Shown one piece after another: positions 50,531-59,516 of a stretch of 64,000 bases of DNA; within the stretch, counting starts at the first letter, position 1; each line of letters begins with the position of its first letter. The notes beneath the pieces are model-generated. The model made no database searches, had not been told where the DNA came from, and worked only from the letters and a program-made list of their open reading frames with translations. Position numbers and translations under genes: made by a program. Source of the stretch: Gordonia sediminis (GTDB lineage Bacteria > Actinomycetota > Actinomycetes > Mycobacteriales > Mycobacteriaceae); the NCBI GenBank assembly GCA_004193205.1, contig RZUM01000013.1, positions 77,937-141,936 on the forward strand, given 5' to 3'.

Positions 50531-51667
50531 GTGGATTCCTCGAATGACTCCTAGAAGGCGAACCGCGCGTGCATCCCAGTCGTGTGTCTGTGCGAATCTT
50601 CTCCTTTCAAGCGCTAGTTGGGAACTGTTGTGTCCCGGTTGGCAGAATTCGACTGTACGGGAGACGAAATCGTCGGAGTTTTCCGCAATTGTGACCAAAT
50701 CGGTCGCCAGCAATCGTGCGGCAGGGAGTGCTGTCGATACCGCGGGAATTCCTGCGGCAAGATAGTCAAGGGTCTTTAGTGGAAAGCTCGCCACGTTGAA
50801 TTCATCGACCCGATATGGAGTCAGACCAACTGCGGCATTGGAGATATACAGAGCGGTATCTTCGGCGCTCTTCTGGCCAACCCAGGTAACTGAAGGATCA
50901 GATACTAGGTTGTTAATTTTGTCTCGTATTCGAGAATCGCGGTCCCTGCGAGGGCCCACAAGCACCAATGGAACTCCAATTGCAACGATTTTGGACAACA
51001 CGTCGATATCGATGCGCTCGTTGATTTTCCCGGCAAACACCGCGTATGGCCTGCCGGGGGCGTCGGCTGGTAAGCTACCGGTAGTACCCGGGTAAAGCCC
51101 TGTATTGCAGCCGTTTGGCAGCAGTCTGACCGTTGTATTGGGCGCCTTTGTCGAGAGGGTTTCGACTAATACCGGCGAGACGGCGAACACCGAGGTGGCG
51201 GCGCCGAGATTCTTTGTTTGTAGGGCAGCTATCCTCGCTTCCCCGATTCCCATCAGCTTGGAGCCTGCGATCCAATCGTCGGTCACGTAATAGATGCGCT
51301 CCCCCGCGAGTCCTCGCGGAAACACAGCCTCCGGCGAGGCCAGGATCGCTGCCACGACGTCGAAGTCTAACCTCGCGACGGTACGTCGAACTTGAAAACT
51401 TGCCTGTGCTGCGGCAACTGATCTGATCACCGGTCGAGAGACCCCCGGTGGGCTAACCGTATTGAGTTGCCACAGTCGGTCCCCAAGCAAGCGAACTCGT
51501 TTGGGTGGAGGTCGCCGCGATCTGACAAACTCGGTCAACGGTCTGGGAGGTTCTACCCAAAGGACATCGATGTGTTGGGATAGGGCTCGGGCGAGGTTCA
51601 CGTCGGTTCCGGGGACGCCGTCCCACGGACTGCCCGCGATAAACACGATGACAGACCTACGTGTCAT
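50519..51667 (-). CDS. Glycosyltransferase family 4-like protein
   Basis: 382 residues from the ATG at 51667. SVIVFIAGSPWDGVPGTDVNLARALSQH and VLWVEPPRPLTEF open a GT-B domain; PNGCNTGLYPG and PYAVFAGKINERIDIDVLSKI, VGPRRDRDSRIRDKI, and FNVASFPLKTLDYLAAGIPAVST follow the family of GT4 enzymes with a DE-N-FPLK-LEYLA signature rather than classic E-x7-E. Adds a sugar, substrate unknown. The nearest ribosome-like site (AGGG) is 13 bases off. Confidence 0.84.
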   Translation of the reverse strand: MTRRSVIVFIAGSPWDGVPGTDVNLARALSQHIDVLWVEPPRPLTEFVRSRRPPPKRVRLLGDRLWQLNTVSPPGVSRPVIRSVAAAQASFQVRRTVARLDFDVVAAILASPEAVFPRGLAGERIYYVTDDWIAGSKLMGIGEARIAALQTKNLGAATSVFAVSPVLVETLSTKAPNTTVRLLPNGCNTGLYPGTTGSLPADAPGRPYAVFAGKINERIDIDVLSKIVAIGVPLVLVGPRRDRDSRIRDKINNLVSDPSVTWVGQKSAEDTALYISNAAVGLTPYRVDEFNVASFPLKTLDYLAAGIPAVSTALPAARLLATDLVTIAENSDDFVSRTVEFCQPGHNSSQLALERRRFAQTHDWDARAVRLLGVIRGIHSKP

Positions 51668-52063
51668 ATCTGGAACTTTGCCCTGTGGTAGATGCGAATT
51701 GAGGACGTGTGTCTGCGTCCGATTGGGGTTGTCGCCTACGGAACGCCAAGTTACCCCCACGGAGCGCATTTTCAGAACATGGTGAGGCTCCCAGAGGAGA
51801 GCCTCGACCACCTAATCCGATGGAGACGGCCAATCGTGCCTCCTTTCGGTGTCGTCCGGCTTGCGGCAGCTCACGCGCGGGACAACGCCGACTGAGCGCT
51901 CGACGGGTGCCGAGCGTATTTCACAAATTACCGCTCGAGTTCTACCGGAACCACCCCAGCGCGAATAGGAGCGCATGGCAACCGTCTGTGCCATGCGCGA
52001 TGCGAGTCCAACCACGTCGAACCACCAGGGACTATCGTGGCCTGGTCAGCCAAAGATGTGGCG
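51668..52063. other. Non-coding stretch with a hairpin
   Basis: 396 bases between the GT4 gene (leftward) and the end of the N-acetyltransferase gene, also leftward. Short frames on either strand show no homologue and no ribosome site. A perfect hairpin lies at 51784-51805. No IS end was found. It may be a long leader of the GT4 gene or debris of a lost gene. Confidence 0.45.
51784..51805. other. Perfect 7-base inverted repeat
   Basis: GAGGCTC (51784-51790) and GAGCCTC (51799-51805) flank an 8-base loop. It lies about 117 bases upstream of the leftward GT4 start, so it would be in the transcript leader. No T run follows on either side. Confidence 0.45.
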
Positions 52064-52645
52064 TCAACCGGCCGTGATCCGCTGCAACCCTATCTTCTCA
52101 AGGTCACCGCCCGCCGCAGCGTACGTCTTTCCGCATGTGCAGCACAGATCTGAATCCAGCTTCTCGCCGCACAGACAAACCCACCCGCGGCGCACCGCAG
52201 GATTCCCCACGTAAAGGCCGTGCGGTGCGAGATCAGTGATTACAACTGCTCCGGCGCCAACAAACGCATAGCTGCCGACGACGTGACCGCAGACAACGGT
52301 TGCTCCCGCTCCGAGCGTTGCACCCCGGCGAACTAGCGTCGTGGCCAGGGCGTCTCCGGACTTCTTGACCTCAGCGCGCGGACGAATGTCGTTGGTGAAA
52401 ATGACCCCGGGACCCAGGAAGACGTCGTCCTCCACCGTTACGCCCTCGAAAAGGAGTACCCGGTTCTTGACCGTCACCCGATCGCCAAGCGTCACACCGA
52501 ACTCGACGTATGCGTGATCGCAGATGTTGCAGTCGGCTCCGATCGATGCGCCGTCGAGTACGTGCGCGAACGCCCAGATCCGGGTGCGTGGGCCGATGTC
52601 TGAGCTCTCGCACAGCGCATGATCATGGACGAAGTAGTCAGGCAT
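52064..52645 (-). CDS. Left-handed beta-helix N-acetyltransferase, WlbB/WbpD-like
   Basis: 193 residues, starting at the ATG at 52645 (GGAG 6 bases upstream). Hexapeptide repeats run from IGPRTRIWAFAHVLDGASIGADCNICDHAYVE through VFLGPGVIFTNDIRP to LGAGATVVCGHVVGSYAFVGAGAVV, ending YVGNPAV. This matches acetyltransferases that N-acetylate the 3-amino group of UDP-2-acetamido-3-amino uronic acids. The C-terminus adds a four-Cys knuckle (CLCGEKLDSDLCCTCG), perhaps zinc-binding. The dehydrogenase and aminotransferase for such a sugar lie at 57-60 kb. Confidence 0.85.
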   Translation of the reverse strand: MPDYFVHDHALCESSDIGPRTRIWAFAHVLDGASIGADCNICDHAYVEFGVTLGDRVTVKNRVLLFEGVTVEDDVFLGPGVIFTNDIRPRAEVKKSGDALATTLVRRGATLGAGATVVCGHVVGSYAFVGAGAVVITDLAPHGLYVGNPAVRRGWVCLCGEKLDSDLCCTCGKTYAAAGGDLEKIGLQRITAG

Positions 52646-52892
52646 CGCCTTCTCCGTTGGTCGATCGGGCCGAACTGGATGTGCCGCTGCTAGGCATCGT
52701 TGGCGCGTACCTGCCGTTTACGACAGGAGTCTGTTGATCGACGATGGAACTGAGCTCGACCATGTTAAAGTACAGCGTTCGTGTCCTGCGCACTCCCCGT
52801 AGCTGCACATTTGTTCTCGGGGGAGGCGCCGCGCGACCTGTCCGAAGGTGGGCGTGGACGCGATGCGACGATCTGAGTGTTGGGGAGTCCGC

Positions 52893-54014
52893 GTGGATGT
52901 TCCGTTCCTAGACCTTGCCGCGCAGAGCGCAGAAATCGCAGACGAAGTACTGCCTATTTGGCAGGCGCAGTTTATGTCGGCACGGTTCATCGGCGGTCTG
53001 GAGGTTAGCGCCTTCGAGCGCGACTATGCCGAGTACATCGGCGTCGATCACGTAGTCGGGGTCGCGAACGGCACCGATGCGCTTGAACTCGCCTATCGCG
53101 CGGCCGGACTGGGGCCGGGCGACGAGGTGATCATGCCCGTCAACACGTTCATCGCTACCGCTGAGCCCGCTACGCGAATCGGTGCGGTCCCCGTGTTCGT
53201 GGACGTCGACGAACACCTGTTGATTGACGTGCCGTCGGTGGAAGCAGCGATCACGACTCGTACTCGAGCGATCGTTCCAGTGCATTTGTATGGGCAGACC
53301 GCAGCCGTCGAGGATCTCGCACCGATCGCCGAGAAGCACGGACTGGTCATCATCGAGGATGCCGCACAAGCTCAGGGTGCGTCGTCGATAGCGGGTGCTG
53401 CAGGCACATTGGCTCGGATCGCCGCCACGAGCTTCTATCCGGGTAAGAATTTGGGGGCCGCCGGGGACGGTGGTGCGGTCTTGACTGATGATCCAGCGGC
53501 CGCTGAGTTCGTTCGCAGTTACGCCTCGCACGGCAGCGCAGTGAAATATGTTCACGATCGGGCGGGTACAAACTCGCGCCTCGACGCCATCCAGGCATCA
53601 ATGCTGCGCGCAAAGCTACGCCGGCTCGAAGGATGGAACGAGGCGCGCCGCGAGGCCGCGGCACGGTACTCTGCCTTGCTCGGTGACCTATCTGGCGTCC
53701 AACTGCCGGTCACCCGGCCCGGGAACAGCGACGTATGGCACCTGTATGTCGTCCAGGTTGACCATCGCGACGGGGTTTTGAAAGAGCTAAACCAATCTGG
53801 GATCGGTGCGGCCATCCACTACCCTTACCCACTGCACCTGACGCCGGCCTACGAACACCTAGGCCACCGCCAAGGTGAGTTCCCGACTGCCGAGACCGCA
53901 GCCAACCGAATCCTCTCTCTCCCGATGTTTCCGCATCTGGATGAGGCTCGACAGGTCCGAGTGGCCGACGCTCTGGCGCGTGCGGTGGATGCGCTGGCGA
54001 TACGCGGCACCTAA
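52893..54014 (+). CDS. DegT/DnrJ/EryC1/StrS sugar aminotransferase (first)
   Basis: 373 residues from a GTG at 52893 with GGGGAG just upstream. DVPFLDLAAQSAEIADEVLPIW is the usual start; NGTDALELAYRAAGLGPGDEVIMPVNTFIAT; IIEDAAQAQGA (PLP-ring Asp); SFYPGKNLGAAGDGG with the PLP lysine Lys185. It transfers an amino group to a keto-sugar nucleotide, consistent with WlbC/FdtB-like enzymes. Divergent from the N-acetyltransferase gene (247 bases), so the two may share control. Its TAA overlaps the flippase ATG (TAATG). Confidence 0.9.
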   Translation: MDVPFLDLAAQSAEIADEVLPIWQAQFMSARFIGGLEVSAFERDYAEYIGVDHVVGVANGTDALELAYRAAGLGPGDEVIMPVNTFIATAEPATRIGAVPVFVDVDEHLLIDVPSVEAAITTRTRAIVPVHLYGQTAAVEDLAPIAEKHGLVIIEDAAQAQGASSIAGAAGTLARIAATSFYPGKNLGAAGDGGAVLTDDPAAAEFVRSYASHGSAVKYVHDRAGTNSRLDAIQASMLRAKLRRLEGWNEARREAAARYSALLGDLSGVQLPVTRPGNSDVWHLYVVQVDHRDGVLKELNQSGIGAAIHYPYPLHLTPAYEHLGHRQGEFPTAETAANRILSLPMFPHLDEARQVRVADALARAVDALAIRGT

Positions 54015-55465
54015 TGGTTCGTAGCAAGCCAACGCGATCGCCAAACGCGCAACGGGCATTGGTGTGGAGTTTTGCCAATACCGCGATCGGGAAATTCGGT
54101 ACGGTCCTGATCTCGGTCATCATCGCTCGACTGCTCGGTCCTGATGAGTTCGCGACGTTTGCGGTCGCCATGGTGGCACTTGCGGCGGTGCTCAGCTTCA
54201 ACGAACTTGGTGTCAGCCTGGCTATCGTTCGTTGGGAGGGCGATCCGCGCAGCATTGGCCCGACCGTGACCAGCATCTCGGTGGTCGCGAGTCTCGTCTT
54301 TTTCGCCGCTGGGTTGTTGGCTGCGCCGGAGTTCGCCGAGGCAATGGGCGATCCTGGGGCGACAGATGTAGTGAGGCTGATGCTTGTCTGCGTTCCACTG
54401 AACGGTCTGGTGGCGACGCCAGCTGCGATGCTGCAAAGGGAGTATCAGCAGGGTAGGCGAACCGTCGCGGACCAGGTTAACATCTGGCTCGGTGCGGGCA
54501 TTTCGATTGCGCTGGTGATTCTCGGGTGGGGCGCAATGAGTCTCGCGATTGGACGCGTGGTGGCGAGCGTGGTGTTCTCTGTCATGTTGATCCTATATTC
54601 TCCTGCGCCATTGCGTTTTGGGTGGCATCGCGATCTCGTGGGACCGCTTCTGCGGTTCGGGCTGCCGCTGGCGGGAGCCAGTATCGTCGTGTTCACCGTC
54701 GGCTACGCCGACCAGATCGTGGTCGGTTCGGTCATCGGTGCGAAGGCGCTCGGTTTCTACTTGCTGGCCTTCAATCTCTCCAGTTGGCCGGTGACGCTAC
54801 TGTCGCAGCCCATTCGTGCTGTTGCGCCCGCGGCCTTCGCCCGCATCCAGACGGATCGCGATCAGATGGACGTCAACTACCGGGCCGCGTACACGGTGGT
54901 GTTTGCCGTTGCCGCGCCGGTCTGTGCGTTCATTGCGGCCGCCGCTGACCCGATCGTTACGTTCGTCTTCGGCGCCGAGTGGGTGTCAGCGGCGGCGGCG
55001 CTTCAATGGTTGGCGCTGGCCGCCGTAGTCCGAATCCTGTTCGAGTTGTCGTATGACTTTCTCGCAGTAAAGCGCCGGTCAACAGTATTGATGGCTGTCC
55101 AGATTGCGTGGTTGACCGCGTTGGTGCCGGCGTTGCTGGTGGGTGCTCAGTTGTCGGGGATCGGTGGCGTCGCGGCTGCACAGTTCGTGGTTGCGACCCT
55201 AATTCTGATCGTAGGTTACGGTTGGGCATTGTCGAGCGCCGGCGTCGATGCTTGGGCCCTCATGCGGTCCTCGCTGTTACCCGTGGTCGCGGGAGTCGTT
55301 GCGGGCGCTGGCAGCATTCTCATCACCAGGATGGTCGACAGTGATCTGGTTGCTGACCTGACTGCCGGGTTCTTTTCACTCGCGGTCATGGGGATGTCGG
55401 TTTGGATGGTCCGCAGCAGCCTCCGTACCCTTCGTGGGGCGACAAGGATGGAGAGTTCGGCGTGA
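54014..55465 (+). CDS. Wzx-type flippase (second)
   Basis: 483 residues, about 13-14 helices. FANTAIGKFGTVLISVIIARLLGPDEFATFAVAM and LVGPLLRFGLPLAGASIVVFTVGYADQIVVGSVIGAKALGFYLLAFNLSSWPVT follow the polysaccharide-transporter pattern (close to the WcaJ/LPS O-unit exporter group). It exports undecaprenyl-linked repeat units. GTGA overlap with the following glycosyltransferase gene. It differs greatly in sequence from the flippase at 16900. Confidence 0.9.
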   Translation: MVRSKPTRSPNAQRALVWSFANTAIGKFGTVLISVIIARLLGPDEFATFAVAMVALAAVLSFNELGVSLAIVRWEGDPRSIGPTVTSISVVASLVFFAAGLLAAPEFAEAMGDPGATDVVRLMLVCVPLNGLVATPAAMLQREYQQGRRTVADQVNIWLGAGISIALVILGWGAMSLAIGRVVASVVFSVMLILYSPAPLRFGWHRDLVGPLLRFGLPLAGASIVVFTVGYADQIVVGSVIGAKALGFYLLAFNLSSWPVTLLSQPIRAVAPAAFARIQTDRDQMDVNYRAAYTVVFAVAAPVCAFIAAAADPIVTFVFGAEWVSAAAALQWLALAAVVRILFELSYDFLAVKRRSTVLMAVQIAWLTALVPALLVGAQLSGIGGVAAAQFVVATLILIVGYGWALSSAGVDAWALMRSSLLPVVAGVVAGAGSILITRMVDSDLVADLTAGFFSLAVMGMSVWMVRSSLRTLRGATRMESSA

Positions 55466-56706
55466 GGGTTCTCGTCTATCCACACGACCTCAATATCGGT
55501 GGTAGCCAATTGAATGCGATCGAAGTCGCTGCTGGTGTGCGAAAGCTCGGGCACGAGGTGGCCATATTCGGTCGGCGGGGCCAGCTCGTGAGCCGCATCG
55601 AGGAGCTCGGCCTAGAGTTCATCGAGGCGCCGCCACCTGGTCGGCGGCCATCGCCGGTGACGGCGAAGGCGTTGGCAGATCTCGTTCGCACCCGGCAGGT
55701 TGACCTCATCCACGGTTACGAGTGGCCACCGACACTGGATGCGGTCCTCGCGCGCTTCAAGGGGTCGCGCGCTGCGGTTGTGTCCACGGTAATGTCGATG
55801 TCGGTACCGCCGTTCATTCCCCACAACGTGGACTTGGTCGTCGGAACAGAGCAGATCGCTGATGCGGAGCGCGCGGCCGGACGCCGACGCGTGTCCGTCA
55901 TAGAGCCGCCGGTGGATCTGTCTCACAACGACATTCGCGGCCATCTAGATGTGGCCGGGTTCCGCTCACGGTTTGGGTTGGACGACGAGCGTATTCTGGT
56001 TGTCTCAGTTGCGCGATTTGCTCGAGAACTCAAGCTCGAGGGTACGTTGACGGCGATCGATGTGATCGCTGAGCTATCCGACAGCGTGCCGATCCGTCTG
56101 GTATTGGTCGGTGACGGCCCTGCGCGCGCCGATGTGGAACATAGTGCACACCGGGCCAACGAACGACACGGTGACGGAACTGTCGTCCTAACCGGTGAGT
56201 TGACCGATCCTCGAGAAGCTTATGCCGTAGCCGATATCGTGCTCGGCATGGGCGGGTCTGCGCTCCGGGCCCTCGCGTACGGGAAACCGCTTATCGTGCA
56301 AGGGGAACAGGGGTTCTGGCGGACCTTGCGACCGGACACGGTCGATCAGTTCCTCTGGACGGGGTGGTACGGGATCGGGCCCGGGCCCGAGGCCGGGGCG
56401 GCGGCACTGCAATCCGAATTGTCGGTGTTAGTCGATCGCGGTCGACGAAAGGACGCAGGCGAGTTCGGCCTGCACCTCGTGCGCGACAGGTTCTCGGTCG
56501 TCAAGGCTGCGAGACGGCAAGAAGATATCTATCGTCTCGCGGTCGACGCGGGTGCGGGTCGACGACTGACCGCCGAGGGACTGGCTTTCGGCCGATATGC
56601 GCAGTATTACGGCGCGAAGCGACTTCGGCGAGCATTGGGGCGCCAAGCAACAGATGACTTCAACTCGCGCCCGGTCGCCGCGCGATGGAATGCACGATCG
56701 AGATGA
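55462..56706 (+). CDS. Glycosyltransferase family 4 protein, degenerate donor motif
   Basis: 414 residues from a GTG at 55462 that overlaps the flippase stop. MRVLVYPHDLNIGGSQLNAIEVAAGVRKLGHEV is a standard GT4 start, and VARFARELKLEGTLTAIDVIAEL / VLVGDGPARADVE follow. The E-x7-E position reads GMGGSALRALAYGKPLIVQG, without acidic residues, so catalysis may differ. The C-terminus has a 60-residue extension after the fold. Last rightward gene, convergent with the PglD-like gene. Confidence 0.8.
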   Translation: MRVLVYPHDLNIGGSQLNAIEVAAGVRKLGHEVAIFGRRGQLVSRIEELGLEFIEAPPPGRRPSPVTAKALADLVRTRQVDLIHGYEWPPTLDAVLARFKGSRAAVVSTVMSMSVPPFIPHNVDLVVGTEQIADAERAAGRRRVSVIEPPVDLSHNDIRGHLDVAGFRSRFGLDDERILVVSVARFARELKLEGTLTAIDVIAELSDSVPIRLVLVGDGPARADVEHSAHRANERHGDGTVVLTGELTDPREAYAVADIVLGMGGSALRALAYGKPLIVQGEQGFWRTLRPDTVDQFLWTGWYGIGPGPEAGAAALQSELSVLVDRGRRKDAGEFGLHLVRDRFSVVKAARRQEDIYRLAVDAGAGRRLTAEGLAFGRYAQYYGAKRLRRALGRQATDDFNSRPVAARWNARSR

Positions 56707-56752
56707 ACCGAGCAAGCTGTCGAGGTTCCCCTTGTCGCGTTGCCCTACGAAA

Positions 56753-57391
56753 TCAGCGAAGCCGTTCCGCCGGCACCCCGGCCCAGCACTCAGCGTCAGG
56801 CAGATCGGTAAGCAGTGCCGCCCCCATGCCCAGCACACTGTCGGAACCGACCCGAACACCTTGCCGGACTGAGGAATTTGTGCCCAGGTATGCGCGTTGG
56901 CCCACATGTACGGCACCGCCCAGAGTGACGCCGGCACACAAAGTCGCAAAGTCTTCGAGCACACAGTTGTGGGTGATCACCGCGCCCGGCATGGTCACGA
57001 CGTGATCGCCCAGCGTGACGTCGGCGGTCAACACCGTGTTCGCCAACAGGATTGCACCGACGCCGACCTTGCAGGACGCGGGTATCCGGACGGTCGGATC
57101 GATGATGGAAGCAAAGCGATCTCGTGACACTCCGTGGGCGGCCAAGGCTGAGACAATGCTTGACCGCGATGACCCCTTCCCGGCGCACACAACAAACTCG
57201 GCGTCGTCACGATAACTGTTGGCACGTGGGAGCGGACCCAAGACCGGGATGCCGCCAATCGACGTTCCGTGCAAAGTGGGGTCGTCGTCGAGGATCGCCT
57301 CGACAACTCGGTCACCGCCTGCGTCAATTGCCGAAAGGGCTTCTCGTGCAAGGCCGCTCGCGGCAACCAGGATGAGCGGTCTGCGGGTCAT
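56753..57391 (-). CDS. PglD/NeuD-like sugar O- or N-acetyltransferase
   Basis: 212 residues. An N-terminal Rossmann-like domain (LILVAASGLAREALSAIDAGG, VVEAILDDDPTLHGTSIGGIPVLG) precedes hexapeptide repeats (CKVGVGAILLANTVLTADVTLGDHVVTMPGAVI, AYLGTNSSVRQGVRVGSDSVLGMGAAL) and WAGVPAERLR. This is the PglD architecture; PglD N-acetylates UDP-4-amino-sugars. ATGA overlap with the aminotransferase upstream suggests it acetylates that enzyme's product. Last gene of the leftward four-gene sugar operon. Confidence 0.85.
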   Translation of the reverse strand: MTRRPLILVAASGLAREALSAIDAGGDRVVEAILDDDPTLHGTSIGGIPVLGPLPRANSYRDDAEFVVCAGKGSSRSSIVSALAAHGVSRDRFASIIDPTVRIPASCKVGVGAILLANTVLTADVTLGDHVVTMPGAVITHNCVLEDFATLCAGVTLGGAVHVGQRAYLGTNSSVRQGVRVGSDSVLGMGAALLTDLPDAECWAGVPAERLR

Positions 57392-58524
57392 GGACTGCGG
57401 CCGATCAGTACGGCGATCACCCGCTGTTGATCCGCCTCGCTCAGAGAATGAAACACCGGCAGGATCAGCGTGTTGTCGGTGAGCCGGTCGGTCACCGGTA
57501 GTCCTGTAGTCGGTTCGAGGTCGTGGTAGGGCGGCTGGCGGTGTGCGGCCATGATCCCCCGTCGCGCGGAGATGTCGGCCTTCGCCAGCGCTTCGAGGAG
57601 ACCGTCACGGTCGGTGGGGTAGTCGTCGCCGACCTCGACCCAGAACGACTGGAAGTTGCAGGTGCCGTGTTCGGGGTCCTCGACGGCGCGCAGGCCGGGG
57701 ATCTCGGCGATAGCGGCCTGATAGCGCGCGGCAATGTCGCGGCGCCGAGCCACCAGAGCGGGCAGTTTGCCCAACTGAACGAGCCCGACCGCCGCCTGCA
57801 GGTCGGTCATCCGGAAGTTGTATCCGACCTCGTCGTAGGTCTCGGGCGGTGGCAGAACCGATCGGTGACGGTCGGCCGCGGACATGCTCATGGCGTGTTC
57901 GCGCAGGTGGCGGGCGTGTTCAGCCCAGTCCGGTCGGGAAGTGGTGATCATCCCGCCTTCACCGGTGGTCAGCAATTTGCGGGGATGGAAGGACCACGCG
58001 GCGATGTCGGCGCCGGCGCCGACCGGTCGGCCGCGGTACGTCGAGCCGGCGCCGCACGCCGCGTCCTCGACGACGATGATGCCGAGCGGGTCGGTGACCG
58101 CGCGAATGGCGTCGAGGTCCACCGGGACACCGCCCTGGTCGACGGCGATCACAGCTTTCGTGGCCGGGGTGAGCGCGGTCTTGACCGTCGTCGCGGTGAG
58201 GTTGCCGGTCGTCGCATCGACGTCGGCGAAGACGGGGGTGGCGCCGACGTAGCGGACGACATTAGTGGTCGCGATGAAGGAGAACGACGGGACCACGACG
58301 TCATCGCCGGGGCCGATGCCCGCGACGATCAGCGCGAGGTGAAGTGCCGTCGTGCAACTCGTCGTCGCGACACCGTGCTCCGCCTGCATCGTGGCCGCGA
58401 ACTCCCGCTCGAACCGGGCCACCCGCGGTCCCTGCGCGACCCAGCCACTCGCGATCGCCTCGGCGACAGCGTCCGCCTCCTCCTGGCCGAGCCAGGGGAC
58501 CATGACGTTGATGCGGCCGGTCAC
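57388..58524 (-). CDS. DegT/DnrJ/EryC1/StrS sugar aminotransferase (second)
   Basis: 378 residues from a GTG at 58524 that overlaps the epimerase stop (GTGA); MVPWLGQ at 58503 is an alternative. ATTSCTTALHLALIVAGIGPGDDVVVPSFSFIAT, VVEDAACGAGSTYRG and SFHPRKLLTTGEGG (PLP Lys183) define the family; MSMSAADRH and YNFRMTDLQAAVGLVQLGKL are close to PglE/ArnB-like enzymes. Acts with the neighbouring epimerase, oxidoreductase and PglD-like acetyltransferase to make an acetamido-sugar nucleotide. Confidence 0.9.
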   Translation of the reverse strand: MTGRINVMVPWLGQEEADAVAEAIASGWVAQGPRVARFEREFAATMQAEHGVATTSCTTALHLALIVAGIGPGDDVVVPSFSFIATTNVVRYVGATPVFADVDATTGNLTATTVKTALTPATKAVIAVDQGGVPVDLDAIRAVTDPLGIIVVEDAACGAGSTYRGRPVGAGADIAAWSFHPRKLLTTGEGGMITTSRPDWAEHARHLREHAMSMSAADRHRSVLPPPETYDEVGYNFRMTDLQAAVGLVQLGKLPALVARRRDIAARYQAAIAEIPGLRAVEDPEHGTCNFQSFWVEVGDDYPTDRDGLLEALAKADISARRGIMAAHRQPPYHDLEPTTGLPVTDRLTDNTLILPVFHSLSEADQQRVIAVLIGRSP

Positions 58525-59516
58525 AGCGTGGCAGCCCGGCTCGCCGCGATCTCCTCGCGCAGGGGAGTCCACCAGTCGACGAGCTGTCGCAGACCCTCTT
58601 CGAGGCCCGTCGTCGCCTCGAATCCCAGGTCGCGTTTGGCCGCGGTGGTGTCGGCGAGTCGACGCACCACGTTGTTCACCGCGCGTTCCGGCCCGTGCTC
58701 GACGCCGAGGTCCTCGGCGTTCATGACCTTCAACAACGCCTCGGCGAGTTGCAGCAGGCTGGTCTCCGTGCCGCTGGCGATGTTGTAGGTGCCCTCGACG
58801 ATGTCGCTCTGCGCGGCGAGAACGTTGGCGCGGGCGATGTCCGGCACACAGACGAAGTCCATGGTCTGGCTGCCATCGCCGAAGATCAGCGGGGGCTTGC
58901 CGTCGGCGATGCGTTCCATCCACCGCACCAGCACCTCGGTGTACAGGCCGTGCACATCCATCCGGGGTCCGTACACGTTGAAATACCGGAGCAAGACGTA
59001 GTTGAGCTGGTGCATGGCGCGGAAGCTGCGGACCAGGCCCTCATTGAAGGACTTGGAGGCGCCATAGAGGGTGTCGTTGTTCTCGTGATGATGGCGTTCG
59101 TTGGTGGGGAACTCGTCGGCCATGCCGTAAACCGAGGCGCTGGAGGCCGCGATCAACTTGTCGACTCGATGTTTTGCAGCCGCTTCGACAACATTGAACG
59201 TTCCGTCGACGAGCACCTCGAGAGCCAGGCGCGGTTCCTCGGCGCACTGGGTGATCCGAATGGCCGCCTGGTGGAAGACGACATCCTTGCCTGCCGTGAG
59301 GCTATCGACGAGGTCCCGGTCGCGGATGTCGCCTTCGACGAGCGTGACCTTGCCTGAATCAAGCGCATCGTCGAGGTTGGCCCGGCGACCGCGGACCAGG
59401 TTGTCCAGGACGTCGATGTGCGCGACCCCGGCGTCGACGAGCTGGTCGACGATGGTCGAGGCGATCGTGCCTGCACCACCAGTCACCAGGACCGAACTTC
59501 CTTCGAGTCGGGTCAT
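58521..59516 (-). CDS. NAD-dependent sugar epimerase/dehydratase (extended SDR)
   Basis: 331 residues from the ATG at 59516. SSVLVTGGAGTIASTIVDQLV binds NAD; the active-site Tyr151-x3-Lys155 lies in TLYGASKSFNEGLVRSF with SSASVYG before it. The SDR motif is GxxGTIAS rather than GFIG, a mild change. Could be a 4-epimerase or a 4,6-dehydratase of a UDP-sugar. Four-base overlaps at both ends couple it to the oxidoreductase before and the aminotransferase after. Confidence 0.85.
   Translation of the reverse strand: MTRLEGSSVLVTGGAGTIASTIVDQLVDAGVAHIDVLDNLVRGRRANLDDALDSGKVTLVEGDIRDRDLVDSLTAGKDVVFHQAAIRITQCAEEPRLALEVLVDGTFNVVEAAAKHRVDKLIAASSASVYGMADEFPTNERHHHENNDTLYGASKSFNEGLVRSFRAMHQLNYVLLRYFNVYGPRMDVHGLYTEVLVRWMERIADGKPPLIFGDGSQTMDFVCVPDIARANVLAAQSDIVEGTYNIASGTETSLLQLAEALLKVMNAEDLGVEHGPERAVNNVVRRLADTTAAKRDLGFEATTGLEEGLRQLVDWWTPLREEIAASRAATL

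Noticed and set aside
57523-58788. Plus-strand open frame of 421 codons
   Set aside because: Antisense to the aminotransferase at 57388-58524, which has a PLP lysine motif.
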